The position numbers were made by a program, and so were the translations under genes. The notes beneath the pieces are model-generated. The model made no database searches. It saw nothing but the letters and a program-made list of their open reading frames with translations, and was not told the DNA's origin. DNA of 64,000 bases from Echinometra lucunter (taxonomy: Eukaryota > Echinodermata > Echinoidea > Camarodonta > Echinometridae): assembly GCA_029962745.1 (NCBI GenBank), contig CM057158.1, positions 4,062,438 through 4,126,437 on the forward strand. The letters run 5' to 3'. Positions 12,090 through 22,199 of this stretch are shown here, in pieces. Each line of letters begins with the position of its first letter. The first letter of the stretch is position 1.

Positions 12090-12391
12090 GAAATTGACAT
12101 GAAAATGACGAAGAAAACCAAGCCTGGCCGGGATGCAAACATCAAACTACGTCCCAAAACGATGTTGCATCAAATTCTCAGAGAGAAACTGTTTAGGAGA
12201 CGCGCTCGACAAATCATGACTGTATGTAAAAGTTACCTAGATAATACTGTTGTCTAAGGAAAATTGATGCTTCTTGTATATAGAAACTATCTTGATCTAC
12301 AACATTCCTCTTTACTAAAATCTCGTATTTATTATGATAGGAATGGCTAGCTAGCGCACAGAGACTGGACGTCATCACTGATCTCAGATAG
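12090..12391 (+). CDS. Two spliced exons of an unidentified basic protein, terminal part or 58-aa gene
   Basis: Exon A (12090-12221) follows a strong acceptor (pyrimidine-rich, ending 'tactgtag') and ends at donor 'gtatgt'. Exon B (12341-12391) follows 'attatgatag' and ends at TAG. They join in phase 0. The peptide starts EIDMKMTKKTKPGRDAN, passes LRPKTMLHQILREKLFRRRA and finishes EWLASAQRLDVITDLR. If translation starts at the ATG at 12099, the product is a 58-residue, strongly basic protein. If not, these are the last two exons of a longer gene whose upstream exons were not found. An AATAAA at 12560-12565 fits a 3' end. I do not recognise the family. Exon-like splice signals, balanced composition and the polyadenylation signal argue for a real gene or gene fragment, but there is no homology support. 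Confidence 0.42.
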
Positions 12392-12664
12392 TGTAGACCG
12401 GGTCGAAGAGATGGACATCATAGCGTAGCTTCAAGTCTTTATCAAGGGTTGTTTGCCTGTAATACTCTGATTAAACGTGATTTCGATTGGGAATTTCATT
12501 CGAAAAATATTTTTTAAGGAATTTACTTTTTTAGTGCAGGTTGTGATGATTTTCAAGCAAATAAACAGTGAAAATAACCCAGATACGAAATTATAACTGA
12601 GCTAAGACTACCACTAAGGCCTAATTGAATTGCAAGCCAAATTACTCTCACCTTCGCCTCACCT
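12392..12664 (+). other. Probable 3' UTR and end of the 12-kb exons
   Basis: This non-repetitive stretch follows the TAG at 12389-12391 and contains AATAAA at 12560-12565. The CCTCACCT at 12657-12664 is the left target duplication of the composite element that follows. Confidence 0.35.
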
Positions 12665-13427
12665 CAGTGGCGTAATGAGCCAAAAAAAAAAAAAATATAT
12701 ATATATTTTTTTTTTTGGGGGGGGGGCTCAATCTTTGCGAGGAGCAAAGCGACCAACCCAGAGGGAGTGTAGCGACCGAGCCGGGGTACCCCCCCCCCCT
12801 CACGATACGGAGCTTTTTCGCGGGAGGGGGGAGTTTCCCCCTCCCGCGCGAAGCGCGGAAGCTCTGACGTTTCTTTGAATTGTTCCTTGTCTGCTCCCGC
12901 TCTTCTTATGTTCTCTTACCTTTTTTCTTTTCTCGCTTCCGCTTTTTTCCTTCTACTTTTTTCTTTCTTTTTTGTTGGCGTTTTGGAGGGGGTGACCGCC
13001 CCCATCGCCCCCCCCCCCCCCTTGGCTACGCAAGTGCCACTCCCATGGTAAAGGAGCTTTTGCAGTATTGATGGTTTGCAACTCTGTAAAAGAACACTAT
13101 TTGGCACTACAAACTTAAAGCCCGTGTCTAGTTTTGGTAAATCTAAGAATATTCATTTTCAAAGTATGAATTCATTGTCAGATAAACAGATAAAACCAAG
13201 TGTCATATCATAAAACACATTAGTATTGATATTATGCGTGTTTCCTGCCTTGCTCTGCATGCTATTTGGGAAATTGTGAATGCGTTACTTAACAACAGAA
13301 AGGGAGTCTAGGGAGAAGTAATGAAATTCGAGTGATATCACTAATATAAAATTGAAAATAAACCATGGTTGAAATTTATCTGACGCCCCCCAAGCCCCCC
13401 CCCCCCCTCCCCTCCAGGACGCCAGTG
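12665..13427. mobile_element. First copy of the CAGTGGCGTA hAT-like element
   Basis: It starts CAGTGGCGTAATGAGCC and ends GACGCCAGTG. It has an internal 'ccggggtacccc', 'cacgatacggagctttttcgcgg', a pyrimidine-rich tract (about 12900-12975) and an AT-rich stretch from 'aaaggagcttttgcag' onward. The same order is found in 17745-18363, with a small internal insertion here (about 12820-12855). There is no transposase frame; open frames at 12630-12878 and 12880-13071 reflect composition only. Confidence 0.65.
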
Positions 13428-13479
13428 CCCGTCAGGTAATTCAGCTTTCTTAAATAAATCCCTCAACTGCTCCACTTTT

Positions 13480-14095
13480 ACACCAGATTAGTGATCATTA
13501 CATTAATTTTTATTTTCCCCATAGCGCTCTTTTCCCTTCTGACAAGTGAGTCCTTGTTACTTCTAATGAATCTCCCTATTGAAAGGTATAAGTGCCCGAT
13601 TTTGACTGCGCATTTTTTCGTTCTAAAAGTGCATTCTCCTTTACATCTCTGATAAGTTCCCTCTTTCCATTTGGGCAGGTTCCCCATTCGAAATCGAATA
13701 CATGCCCCAATTTACTTCTGATGAATTGCTCCTTTTCCTGGCTAGTAAATTATATCCCTTTCCTCCTGTAAATTCGCTATAAGTGCCCAATAGTGCCCTT
13801 TTGTTCGCTGATAAGTTAGCACATGTATACCTTTTCCATTCTGGCATTACTCCCTTTTTGAAATTTGGTACACACTTAGCTTTCTAGTAAGTGCCATTTC
13901 ACCCCCATTAAACCTGACAAGTGCCCCTTTTTATTTCTTATGAGCGTCCAAGTTTATTGTAAGTGCCCCTTTTCGCTTTTGAGTATTGCAATTCCCTTTT
14001 CCATAAGTGCTCCTTAAAATCTAATGCATGTTCCTTTTTCGTCGTTATTGTGCCATTTCCCCTCTTTTAACTATTCCTTTTCTCATGTGGTAATG
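13480..14095. repeat. Degenerate tandem repeat built on AAGTGCCCCTTTT
   Basis: About fifteen irregular units of roughly 30-45 bp repeat the theme 'aagtgcccnnttttccnttctgataagt'. The spacing drifts and units are strongly diverged, which indicates an old minisatellite. The reverse-strand open frames at 13478-13847 come from this repeat and have no motif. Confidence 0.55.
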
Positions 14096-14399
14096 TGTAT
14101 AGCTCCGAAGAATCAGAGAAGTTTCGTTTCATATAGGCCTAATAACAGAATACCTTGTTCTTGATACGACTACAGGGTGAAACCGTGCATGGAGCAGCAG
14201 GAGGCAAGAGCTGGGGATACAACGAACAAAACTTTCCTAAGAACGTACATTGCCCCTAAATTGCAGCAATGAAAATATTTTCATTTTCCCCAAAGTTGGC
14301 TCGCACTTACTTATTACACTCACGCTGACATATAAACAGTGTTGTAACGATAATCATAAATTCTTATGTATTCTCCTTTTCATGTTGAGATTGTACTCT

Positions 14400-15047
14400 C
14401 TATCTTTTCTTGTTTGTAATGACTGCCCCAAAAGGCCACAATAATAACCTCACACATACTGTTTGCTGCATAGTGCTCTTTTATTAGCAAGTTTGGAGCA
14501 TGCGAAAAGGTCATCCGTCATTGTAAAAATAAAAAAAGGAAAGAAAGAAACAAAAAAATAAAATTCGCGCTTAATAAGTTTCGAACCTAAAATCTCCCCG
14601 TTAAGGAGGGCTTTACGCTGCTTCACTACCATCCTCCAGTTCATCTTTGCGCCTTATCCTTTCATGTTTGCAATGACTGCTGCCACAAAGCCAAAATAAT
14701 AACCTCACACATACTGTCTGCAGCAAAGAGATTTCTTATTAGCAAGTTTTGGAGCATGCTGGAAAGAAATCAATTACTGAAAAACAAATAAATGAAACAA
14801 AAGGGAAAACCCAAACAAAAAAATGGTGCTTCCTGGGTTTTGAGCCCAAAATCTCTCCATCAAGCTAGGAGATCAATCACTCTATGCGGAGAGCTATACG
14901 CTACCTCACTACCACCCTCCAGTTTATCCTTTCCTGTTTGACAATGACTGCGGCCAAAAAAGCCAATAATAACCTCACACATACAGTTTATTACGTCGGG
15001 ATTTTTTATTAAAACGTTCGGAGCATGCAAAAATGAAATCAGTTACT

Positions 15048-15078
<31 letters not shown>

Positions 15079-16150
15079 CAAAATGGAAACCCCAAACAAA
15101 ACAGGTGCTTCCTGGGCATCGAACCCTAAACATCCTTGTCGAGGAGATGCGAGCCAATCGCTCTGTACAGAGGGGTACACGTTGCCTCACAGCAATCTTT
15201 CAGTTCATCTTCACCCTTTATCTTTTCATGTTAGCAGGTTTGCAATGACTGCCGCAAAAAGCCAAAATAATAACTTCACACTGTTTGCTCCATAGAGATT
15301 TTTTTAAACTTTAAAGGAGAATGCAACCCAAGCATCAGTGTGCTCTTAGAGAATAGAGATGACCAAGAAGAGTAAACAGTGAAAGTTTGAGCAAATTCGG
15401 ACAATCTGTTCAAGAGTTATGAATTTTTAAAGTTTCAGTAAATTCCTATTATGAGCCTCCTTGAGTTGGAAACTTTGCCAGCATCTGTGATGTCATCGTG
15501 GAGAACTCTCAATTCATTTTGTACATAATTTTTCAAAAAAAAAATGATATATATGAAATTGCAAGTCAGGAATCAACATAATTCTTCCCAAAATGCTTGC
15601 AGAATTGATATAGACATGTTATACTCAAACAATAAATCAAAAGAAATTTTTATTGCTCTTGAAAATAAAGAAAATGTTGAATTCTGTGTACAAAATGATT
15701 GGAAAGTTTTACACGATGACATCACAGGTGCTGGCAAAGTTGCCAATTTAAGGATCCCTATAATAAGGATTAACTTAAACTTTCAAAGTTCATAACTCGA
15801 GCAGATTGTCTGATTTTCCTTAAATTTTGACTGTTTATTCTTCTTGTTTTTCCTCATTCACTGGAAGCACACTAATGTCTGGGTTTTATTCTCCTTTAAG
15901 TTGGGGCATACGAAAACATCCGTTCATGAAAAAAATCAATGAAACATAAAGAAAAAAAAACCAGAAAAAACCCGAACTGAAACAAAAATGAATGCTTCAT
16001 GGGTTTCGAACCCATGAAGCGAAATCTCCACATTGCGAGTTAATCTCTCGAGATGCAGAGGGCTACGCTGACCCTCTACGAGCCTCCAGGGTATTTTGGC
16101 ACCCTTTATTCTTTCCGATTTGTGATGACTTTTCAAATACATCCATTTTT
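14400..16150 (-). repeat. Tandem array of about 270-300-bp units carrying a tRNA-like B box
   Basis: At least four diverged units begin near 14410, 14660, 14935 and 15240. Each has 'tgcaatgactgcngcnaaaagccaaaataataacctcacaca', 'agcaagttnggagcatg', an A-rich tract and a segment with RNA polymerase III B-box character on the minus strand. The B box is GGTTCGAAACT near 14580, degenerate near 14830, perfect GGTTCGATGCC near 15120, and perfect GGTTCGAAACC near 16005. An upstream A-box-like element is not clear. The units may derive from a tRNA-related SINE that expanded in tandem. The last unit is split by the MITE at 15315-15895. They do not fold into convincing tRNA genes, so no tRNA is called. 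Confidence 0.55.
15315..15895. mobile_element. TTAA-flanked MITE with long inverted repeats, 581 bp
   Basis: Exact TTAA duplications lie at 15311-15314 and 15896-15899. The ends are AGGAGAATGCAACCC and, inverted, AGGAGAATAAAACCC. Similarity between the two arms then continues for roughly 200 bp, through an 'aacagt.aaa.tttgag' stretch and on to 'gatgacatcac'. A TTAA duplication with an AGG start is typical of Kolobok elements; piggyBac also uses TTAA but usually starts CCC. The open frame at 15544-15795 lies in the loop and has no transposase motif. The element splits a unit of the surrounding tandem array. Confidence 0.78.
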
Positions 16151-16159
16151 GTGCCACTC

Positions 16160-17744
16160 ACGATCTAAAAGAGTGTTTTACACCGACGAGCATACACTTG
16201 TATCTCTGTCATATTAAATGTCTATTTAAGGGAAAAAATGAATTTTCTTTTCTGTACAACTGCAACGTAGCATGTACCTAAGGTCACATGCTTTTTTTTT
16301 TTTGTTTTCTTCGTTTTTTTTTTCTTGTATTACCGTACATCAATGCCTCAGTGACATACCAAAGATAAATCGGCTTTTGAAGGTATCTTTTCAAAGTGAA
16401 GCTTAAAGGCATTCAAACTAGTCTTTCATATCTTGAAGACATCTTATTGTACTGAAAAGTCAATGCACCTGAGCTCGTCTTCCACAATCATGACTGAATA
16501 GGTTTCCAATGTTATTTTAAGATCTCAGTAACGCCATGTTGTTGCCTTAGTGAAAGGGCTTTGATCAGTGAAGTTTGAGCGGAGTAGTGCTTTTATTTCT
16601 TTTTACTCGTACAGCATTTTCAAAGCACAAAAAGCTGAAGTTGGACTGAAGTGAACCAGAGCTTGATGACAGTGCACTCTTTGTAATTGCCAAATTCCTT
16701 ATGAAACAGATGGGTAGAGGCACTCATCTGGGTAACCAGACCTTGTTGACGGAGCAATAATACTTGCATTTTAAGGGGATGATCCTTCTTTCCCCAAATC
16801 AAACGAAAGTCCAATATACTATGCATGTAAGTGATTTTCACTGTATGTCATAAGCATTTATAGCACATGAAAAGGAAATGTGGTATCGGGCATCACATTA
16901 AAAACAGCAGGGGAGAATGATTTGGAATAAAACGAACCGGTGGAGAAAGTGCAATCAAGATTACACAGCTCACACAGCGTCGTACAATTAACATTTGGAC
17001 TTTTGTGTTTGAATTTTCTTCGAATTCGACTTGCAGTTGAATACAAAAAGGCAAGAATAAAATATGAGATTGTGTATATGAATCAACTTATTCATGATTT
17101 TTGATAATGTATTGAAGGTGATTGACACTCATGTCCCTTTGATGAGGACCTTAAACAAAAGAAAAAATTCTCAATGAATTACTCTAGTGAATTATACATT
17201 TTACCATGCATAAATTCGTCCGAGGAACGTTGCTAAAATTTAGCGTGCATTAATTCGTAAGCAAATACCATTTCTGCCAACCACTTGGTAATACAATCCT
17301 ACTCTTATAGTCACATTTCATGGAGTCTTTAAAAAGTTGAATTGTAGCTTTAAGAAAGCGTAGGCATTTCTAATCACCTGGGGTTAACAATGGATCGTTA
17401 GTGGGGCTCCGTATTAATACTTTTGTCCTAGACGTCTATAGGCTCTATACTACAGGAGATTCATTCAGGACCATGCAATAGTGAGTGGATTTCGAGGAAA
17501 TACAAGAACAAATCTCTATAGCTGGGGCTGTAGTGAAAAAATAGGGCAAGAAGCAGGAGAAAAAAACTACAGAGGGAAATGAAAATGGATAAAAATTGGG
17601 CAGAGTGAGGTGCGCCACCTAGCTGACTGCCGCCACCTAGCTGACTGCCGCCACCTAGGGGCAGGGCATTATATAGGACAGCGAACTGGCTGAGCAGGTC
17701 TGCTGGGAAGGGGGTGTGGCACTCGCTAACTACCGTCACCTAGG
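16160..17744. other. Unassigned spacer inside the composite element
   Basis: AT-rich, mostly single-copy-looking sequence with a T-rich tract at about 16290-16325. A short tandem repeat at about 17610-17660 has three units of GCCACCTAGCTGACTGCC type. Open frames on the minus strand (16620-16841, 16858-17046, 17461-17739) show no conserved motif; the last is partly the tandem repeat. I see no gene. Confidence 0.5.
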
Positions 17745-18363
17745 GCCGGGGTACCCCCCCCCCCCACGATACGGAGCTTTTTCGCGGAAGCTCCGACGTT
17801 TCTCTGAATTGTTCCTTGTCTATACTCCCGCTCTTCTTATGTTCTCTTACCTTTTTTCTTTTCTCGCTGCCACTTTTTTCATTCTACTTTTTTCTTTCTT
17901 TTTTGTTGGCATTTTGGAGGGGGTGACCGCCCCCATGGCCCCCCCCCCCCTTGGCTACGCAAGTGCACTCCCATGGTAAAGGAGCTTTTGCAGTATTGAA
18001 GGTTTGCAACTCTGTAAAAGAACACTATTTGGCACTACAAACTTAAAGCCCGTGTCTAGTTTTGGTAAATCCAAGAATATTCATTTTCAAAGTATGAATC
18101 CATTGTCAGATAAACAGATAAAACCAAGTGTTATATCATAAAACACATTAGTATTGATATTATGCATGTTTTCTGCCTTGCTATGCATGCTATTTGGGAA
18201 ATTTTGAATGCGTTACTTAACAACAGAAAGGGAGTCTAGGGAGAAGTAATAAAATTCGAGTGATATCACTAATATAAAATTGAAAATAAACCATGGTTGA
18301 AATATATTTGGGGGGCTAGCGCTCCCCAAGCCCCCCCCCCCCCCCCTCTCCAGTACGCCAGTG
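17745..18363. mobile_element. Second, left-truncated copy of the CAGTGGCGTA element
   Basis: Similarity to the first copy begins abruptly at 'gccggggtacc' and runs to the right end CGCCAGTG at 18363. The two copies are highly similar by eye, differing by single-base changes and one small internal segment. The true left terminus is absent. The right flank is CCTCACCT, matching the sequence left of the first copy. Confidence 0.68.
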
Positions 18364-18371
18364 CCTCACCT

Positions 18372-19140
18372 ACTTAACCTCACCTACCTACTACATACAA
18401 ACAATTGACTACTGAAATGCCGATTATGGAAGAGTTAACTTGAGCTTATAATAAGCACATATAAATATAAATTAGCTACTTAATAGAAAAGCAAAGAAAA
18501 ACAAATTAGCAGTAAGGTGATTACCGTTTCTCTATTTTCTTTAGAAAAGTTCAAACTATTCATCAAGAAAACAATTTTAAATTCAAGAAAACAAAGTATT
18601 CCGTCTATCCCTCCGTCTTTCGTGAATTATAACACCCCTAAAATTAAAATGGTATGCCCCACAACCGATACATAGCATGTTCAAGGGAGAATGTTCTATT
18701 ATATTATGGGATTTTTTCCTTTCTAATTGCAAAAAGAAATCGTTAATTTGAAGAATTTCTCCGACATTATGATATGAATAATGTTCAACAGAATAGTTGA
18801 AACATACTTTGAAAACATTCACAGAATGATTAATTCATCCAAACAATGCAGAAACATCGTTTTAATCACTCACTCGGACACGACACATCACATTCGCTAC
18901 ATTCACAACACACCACATCACAGGCTATTGTCCATATGATGACGTCACGGATCTCGCATCGAGTTGGGCAACGTATGCACAGGCAATATTAGGGGTCCGT
19001 TTTATCGATTTGTGACAGGCAATATTTGTTTCCCATTTACTTTTCAAAAGTTTCAATCCATTTCATAGTGATTTGTGCACCATAAACTTTATTTTGATAT
19101 GAAATTAGAGCATATTCAAAACCTATGAATAGCAACTTTA
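18372..19140. other. Unassigned sequence
   Basis: Non-repetitive AT-rich DNA with a cluster of 'cacatcac'-type short repeats at about 18880-18920 and one TGACGTCA at about 18941. The minus-strand frame at 18583-18822 has a neat C-terminal stretch (HERRRDRRNTLFS) but no family match that I know, and no splice support. Confidence 0.4.
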
Positions 19141-19290
19141 ATGGTAGAATTCTTATTTCGTCATCAAAAATACACTCCTATAAGATATCTAAATAATATT
19201 CGATCACCTATTTGCCAAAATATTTGGGCACCTCGCTTGCCGTCTGAAACCATTCTGTTTCTACCACGGCGAAGCGAGCGACCGACAAAA
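19141..19290. repeat. Isolated unit of the GAGCGAAGCGAGCG satellite
   Basis: It carries 'tttcgtcatcaaaaatacac', 'aagatatctaaataatattcg', 'cacctcgcttgcc' and 'ggcgaagcgagcga'. These are in the same order as the arrays at 6895-7395 and 10846-11660. Confidence 0.6.
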
Positions 19291-19884
19291 TAATGCTATT
19301 ATTTTCTATAAACACTGTAGATTCCAGTCCGGACTCGATGGAGGGCTTGGTAACCCGATTACCGGACGACCCCATCATCACGGTACACTATCGCCGGTAT
19401 ACAGAGAGCCTGCGTAATATCAAACTTGCCAAGGATGATGAAGGATCACAGCAAGAATACCCGACAAAATACAGCCGGGACAGCCCTTCCTGACCCGACA
19501 TGGTCCATCATTCCCCCCGACTCAACGTCTGCACCGTATCCACAAGCATGCAACCTCGGAACCTCTCTTTCTCTCTCCGAGACTTTTTCTTCTCTTTAAC
19601 CTTGTCATCATCGTTTTTCTTATCCATTTTCTTCCTTTTTCCTCTTTTCCTTTTCCCCTCTATTTTTTCTTCCTTCTCTTTTTCTTTTCTTTTTCCTTTT
19701 TTCTTCTCTCCGTTCTCTTTTCTCTTTTTCTTCTTCTCCTTTTTTTCTTTCTTTTTTCTTTCCCCTTCTCATTTTTTTCTCTGCCCTTTATCATTTTTCC
19801 CGACGGCAGCGCAGATTTACCGACGATATCCTAAGCAGTGGGGGAGGGGGTGTCACACCCCCACCCCCCCCCCCCCGCTAGCTA
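19291..19884. other. Unknown repeat with a long pyrimidine tract
   Basis: An initial CG-richer part (about 19310-19560) is followed by about 240 bases of almost pure C/T on the plus strand (about 19565-19800), then a poly-C run at 19862-19876. The long plus-strand frame at 19500-19919 is entirely Phe/Ser/Leu/Pro-rich and is a composition artefact. No termini were defined. Confidence 0.5.
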
Positions 19885-19988
19885 CGGCCCTGGGGCTAGG
19901 GCACATTGAATTGAACTGATGGTAGATGATAAATAGGACAGAGCCAGAAAACAGGAAAAATCCAAACAATGGTCTTACAACCCCTCCT
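19885..19988. repeat. Left third of an old repeat split by two later insertions
   Basis: The sequence 'ggggctagggcacattgaa' to 'acaacccctcct' matches 5950-6048 closely. In that intact copy the next bases are 'gaggcg'. Here they are displaced to 27606, with the 7.6-kb element between. The last two bases, CT, are the putative target duplication. Confidence 0.75.
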
Positions 19989-20290
19989 CCCTGATAGCAG
20001 ACGTACGTCTTTAAGACGTCATAAAATGGTCTCAAACTGGTCCACACGTCATACGTCGTATAGACGACTATTTTGCGACGGCAATATAACGTCTTTTTTA
20101 TGACCAATATTTCCCCACTTTTTGTTTGACCATAATATGATGTATATTTTACGTCGACTATATACCACTTTATTACGTCTTCTCTAAGACCAGAATAAGA
20201 CGGGGTTTTTACGTCAATTATTTCCCACTTTTTAACAGCTTTTTAAAGACCACAATATGACGTGTTCTTTACGTTATTTTTTACATCCAT
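19989..20290. repeat. Left subterminal ACGTC repeats of the 7.6-kb element
   Basis: About 300 bases contain many copies of ACGTC, GACGT and AAGACGTC in both orientations, at roughly 20-40-bp spacing. They are separated by 'ttttaagaccanaatatgacg'-type spacers. Similar motifs fill 27143-27605. In CMC elements such repeats are usually transposase-binding sites; that role is inferred here. Confidence 0.7.
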
Positions 20291-21415
20291 TATAGGTCTC
20301 TTGCTAGGCCCTACCAATTTCTTATGGCTTGTCCAATAATCATAATCAAAAATAAAAATCATTATCAATATCTCAGTAGGCCTAATTAATCAATAGGCCT
20401 AGTATTAATTAATCAATATCATTAATTATCAATATTATTGCTATTGATAATTATCATTATCAATAACAATAACCATTATAAACTTCTTGCATTTTTAAGA
20501 CATGATATTAATTCAAAGGAGAAATTTTTAATTTGTACCCCGAAATAAGGTAAGCGTTCCATGAAGAGTTTTGTCAATGATTTTTGTTGACAACTGTTAT
20601 AAGCTACTAAAAATCCTTGCATCTGATTGGCTGAGAGGAAATTAGTAGGTGAAAATCACTGACGTGACTCTTCATGGAACACTCCATCATCTCATTTATC
20701 ATGCTGTGCACGTGTGGCCGTGGTAGCATTCAACGCGAGTCGGGTTATCAGGAACTCAGACAAGGGGACAACTCGGCCCTACTGTGAATACGCTGACCGA
20801 ATTGTCCTACCATGACTGAAAATTTCATGAAGTTTTTAGGGTTAGATTTAGGGTAGGGTTTAGAATTAGGGTTCAGGTTAAAGTTAGGTGATAGATCGAG
20901 AATGCCGGGAGCCCGGGACAACAGTCAGCCCCAAGACCGAGTTACTCCGGATCATGGCCCCAGCCCGAATCCTGATTTGGTCGAGGCGCTGCATATCATA
21001 AGAATGCCTCGTGTAAGTCATCATGTTGCATGCATACCATATGCGTAGACCTATTTCCATCAGTTTTATTGTCAGTGTTTGTACACGTACGGTCGGATGA
21101 ATCAGACGTTGGACAGATGACTTGATTTCTGGCTTACGACAGGTATGAATGCATTTTTTCTGTAGATAATTATGGGTATAATCGTGATCCAAGTCCCCCT
21201 CATTCACCTTGCACAGTTAATGCGGAGCCCGAACGCTTGCACATACCATGCATAGACACAGTAGCCGATACGGTTTATTGTAACTCACATAGCCTGGCTA
21301 GCCGCTAGGACTTCGTTCCACCTCATCACCCTCACTCGTGTGTGTGTTCATACACACTGAATGAGAGACTGAGAGGGGACTTATATCACGATTACCTACC
21401 TAACTCAGTTCTATC
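20291..21415. other. AT-rich interior of the 7.6-kb element
   Basis: Features are a TTATCAATAT-type short repeat cluster (about 20340-20480), a pair of similar segments containing 'cttcatggaacac' and its inverse (about 20555 and 20670), and a degenerate TTAGGG run (20826-20880). The minus-strand frame at 20884-21207 (107 codons) has no recognisable domain. No host gene was identified. Confidence 0.45.
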
Positions 21416-22050
21416 CAGTGGCGGTACCAGGATTGTTAAAGTGGTGGGGGGGGGGGGGCAAATTGAGGGCAAAAGAAAATGTTGGGGCAGGGCCAGGGGC
21501 AGTCAATTTTTGTTTGCGTTTATGGAAAAATCGAGCGTGAAGCGCGAGTTTTAGTCGCCGGCGTAAATCCACTTTGAGGAGTGGGGGGGGGGGATAATTG
21601 AATTTTTGGACTATTTTTTTTCCTCTTACACACATTTTAATAACATCAATTTTGTGAGCAAGCGAAGCGAGCCAATAAAAAATAACCGCTTTTTTTACTC
21701 TTAATCGCATTTTTAAATAAATATTCTAAAATATGACGGGCGAGCCAGCCAAAAATGACTACTTTTCTTGTTTTTAATCGCATTTTAGAAAAGAAATTTT
21801 AAAATATGAGCGAGCGAAGCAAGCGAGCCAAAAATAACCACTTTTTTGGTTTTCAGTAGAAGTTTTGAAGAGCGGAAAATGGTATTATAGAGCACTTCAA
21901 AGCTTGAATATGATGCTTATTTACAAATTATTTACAAATTACTGTATAATTTTTCTTTTCAGTCCTCAAAATTTCTGAGGGGGGCAAAGCTTCTGGGGGG
22001 GGGGGGGGAAATGCCCCCCCCCCCCATGCCCACCCTTGGTGCTGCCACTG
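21416..22050. mobile_element. hAT-like element, 635 bp, near-exact 8-bp TSD
   Basis: The ends are CAGTGGCGGTACCAGGA and, inverted, CAGTGGCAGCACCAAGG. The flanks are GTTCTATC (21408-21415) and ATTCTATC (22051-22058), an 8-bp duplication with one change. The interior includes a left end of the CGTAAATCC MITE family at about 21556 and several GAGCGAAGCGAGC stretches, so it may be a chimera or contain a nested MITE fragment. There is no transposase. It lies within the 7.6-kb element and so inserted after it. Confidence 0.75.
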
Positions 22051-22199
22051 ATTCTATCACTTACTGTCTACTCACAGACACAGCGCTGTCGTGAAGTGAT
22101 AGCACTGTGATCTGAGTAGTACTAGTAGATTTAACTGTTACACATGACATGGTACAACTACATCTCAATCGGGCATAGGAAGCAAATGGTTAACCCGCT

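Larger units (their letters stand above)
12665..18363. mobile_element. Composite hAT-like unit, 5.7 kb, outer 8-bp TSD
   Basis: The left end is CAGTGGCGTAATG; the right end, inverted, is CACTGGCGTACTG. The exact octamer CCTCACCT flanks both outer ends (12657-12664 and 18364-18371), as expected if the whole interval inserted as one unit. Inside are two copies of the same element: 12665-13427 with both ends, and 17745-18363 lacking the left end. Between them lie unrelated repeats and a TTAA-type MITE. The inner right end (13427) is not followed by CCTCACCT. This pattern fits a macrotransposon bounded by ends of two neighbouring copies. A target-duplicating element rearranged later is the alternative. 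Confidence 0.55.

Noticed and set aside
15544..15795. 83-codon frame inside the TTAA MITE as a transposase remnant
   Set aside because: It lacks any DDE-type motif and spans the loop and inverted arm; composition explains it.
15970..16090. tRNA gene on the minus strand
   Set aside because: The B box is perfect, but I could not build a full cloverleaf with an acceptor stem and A box. The segment is one unit of a diverged tandem array.
19500..19919. 139-codon plus-strand frame rich in Phe/Ser/Pro
   Set aside because: It runs through a pure pyrimidine tract and poly-C; it has no domain or splice support.
20826..20880. TTAGGG-like repeats suggesting a telomere or interstitial telomeric site
   Set aside because: Units are degenerate (TTAGGGTTAGATTTAGGG then variants), only about 55 bases long, and lie inside a transposon. 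Such runs are common in animal intergenic DNA.
20884..21207. 107-codon minus-strand frame as the transposase of the 7.6-kb element
   Set aside because: No transposase motif, no ATG context, and far too short. It probably arose by chance in GC-balanced DNA.
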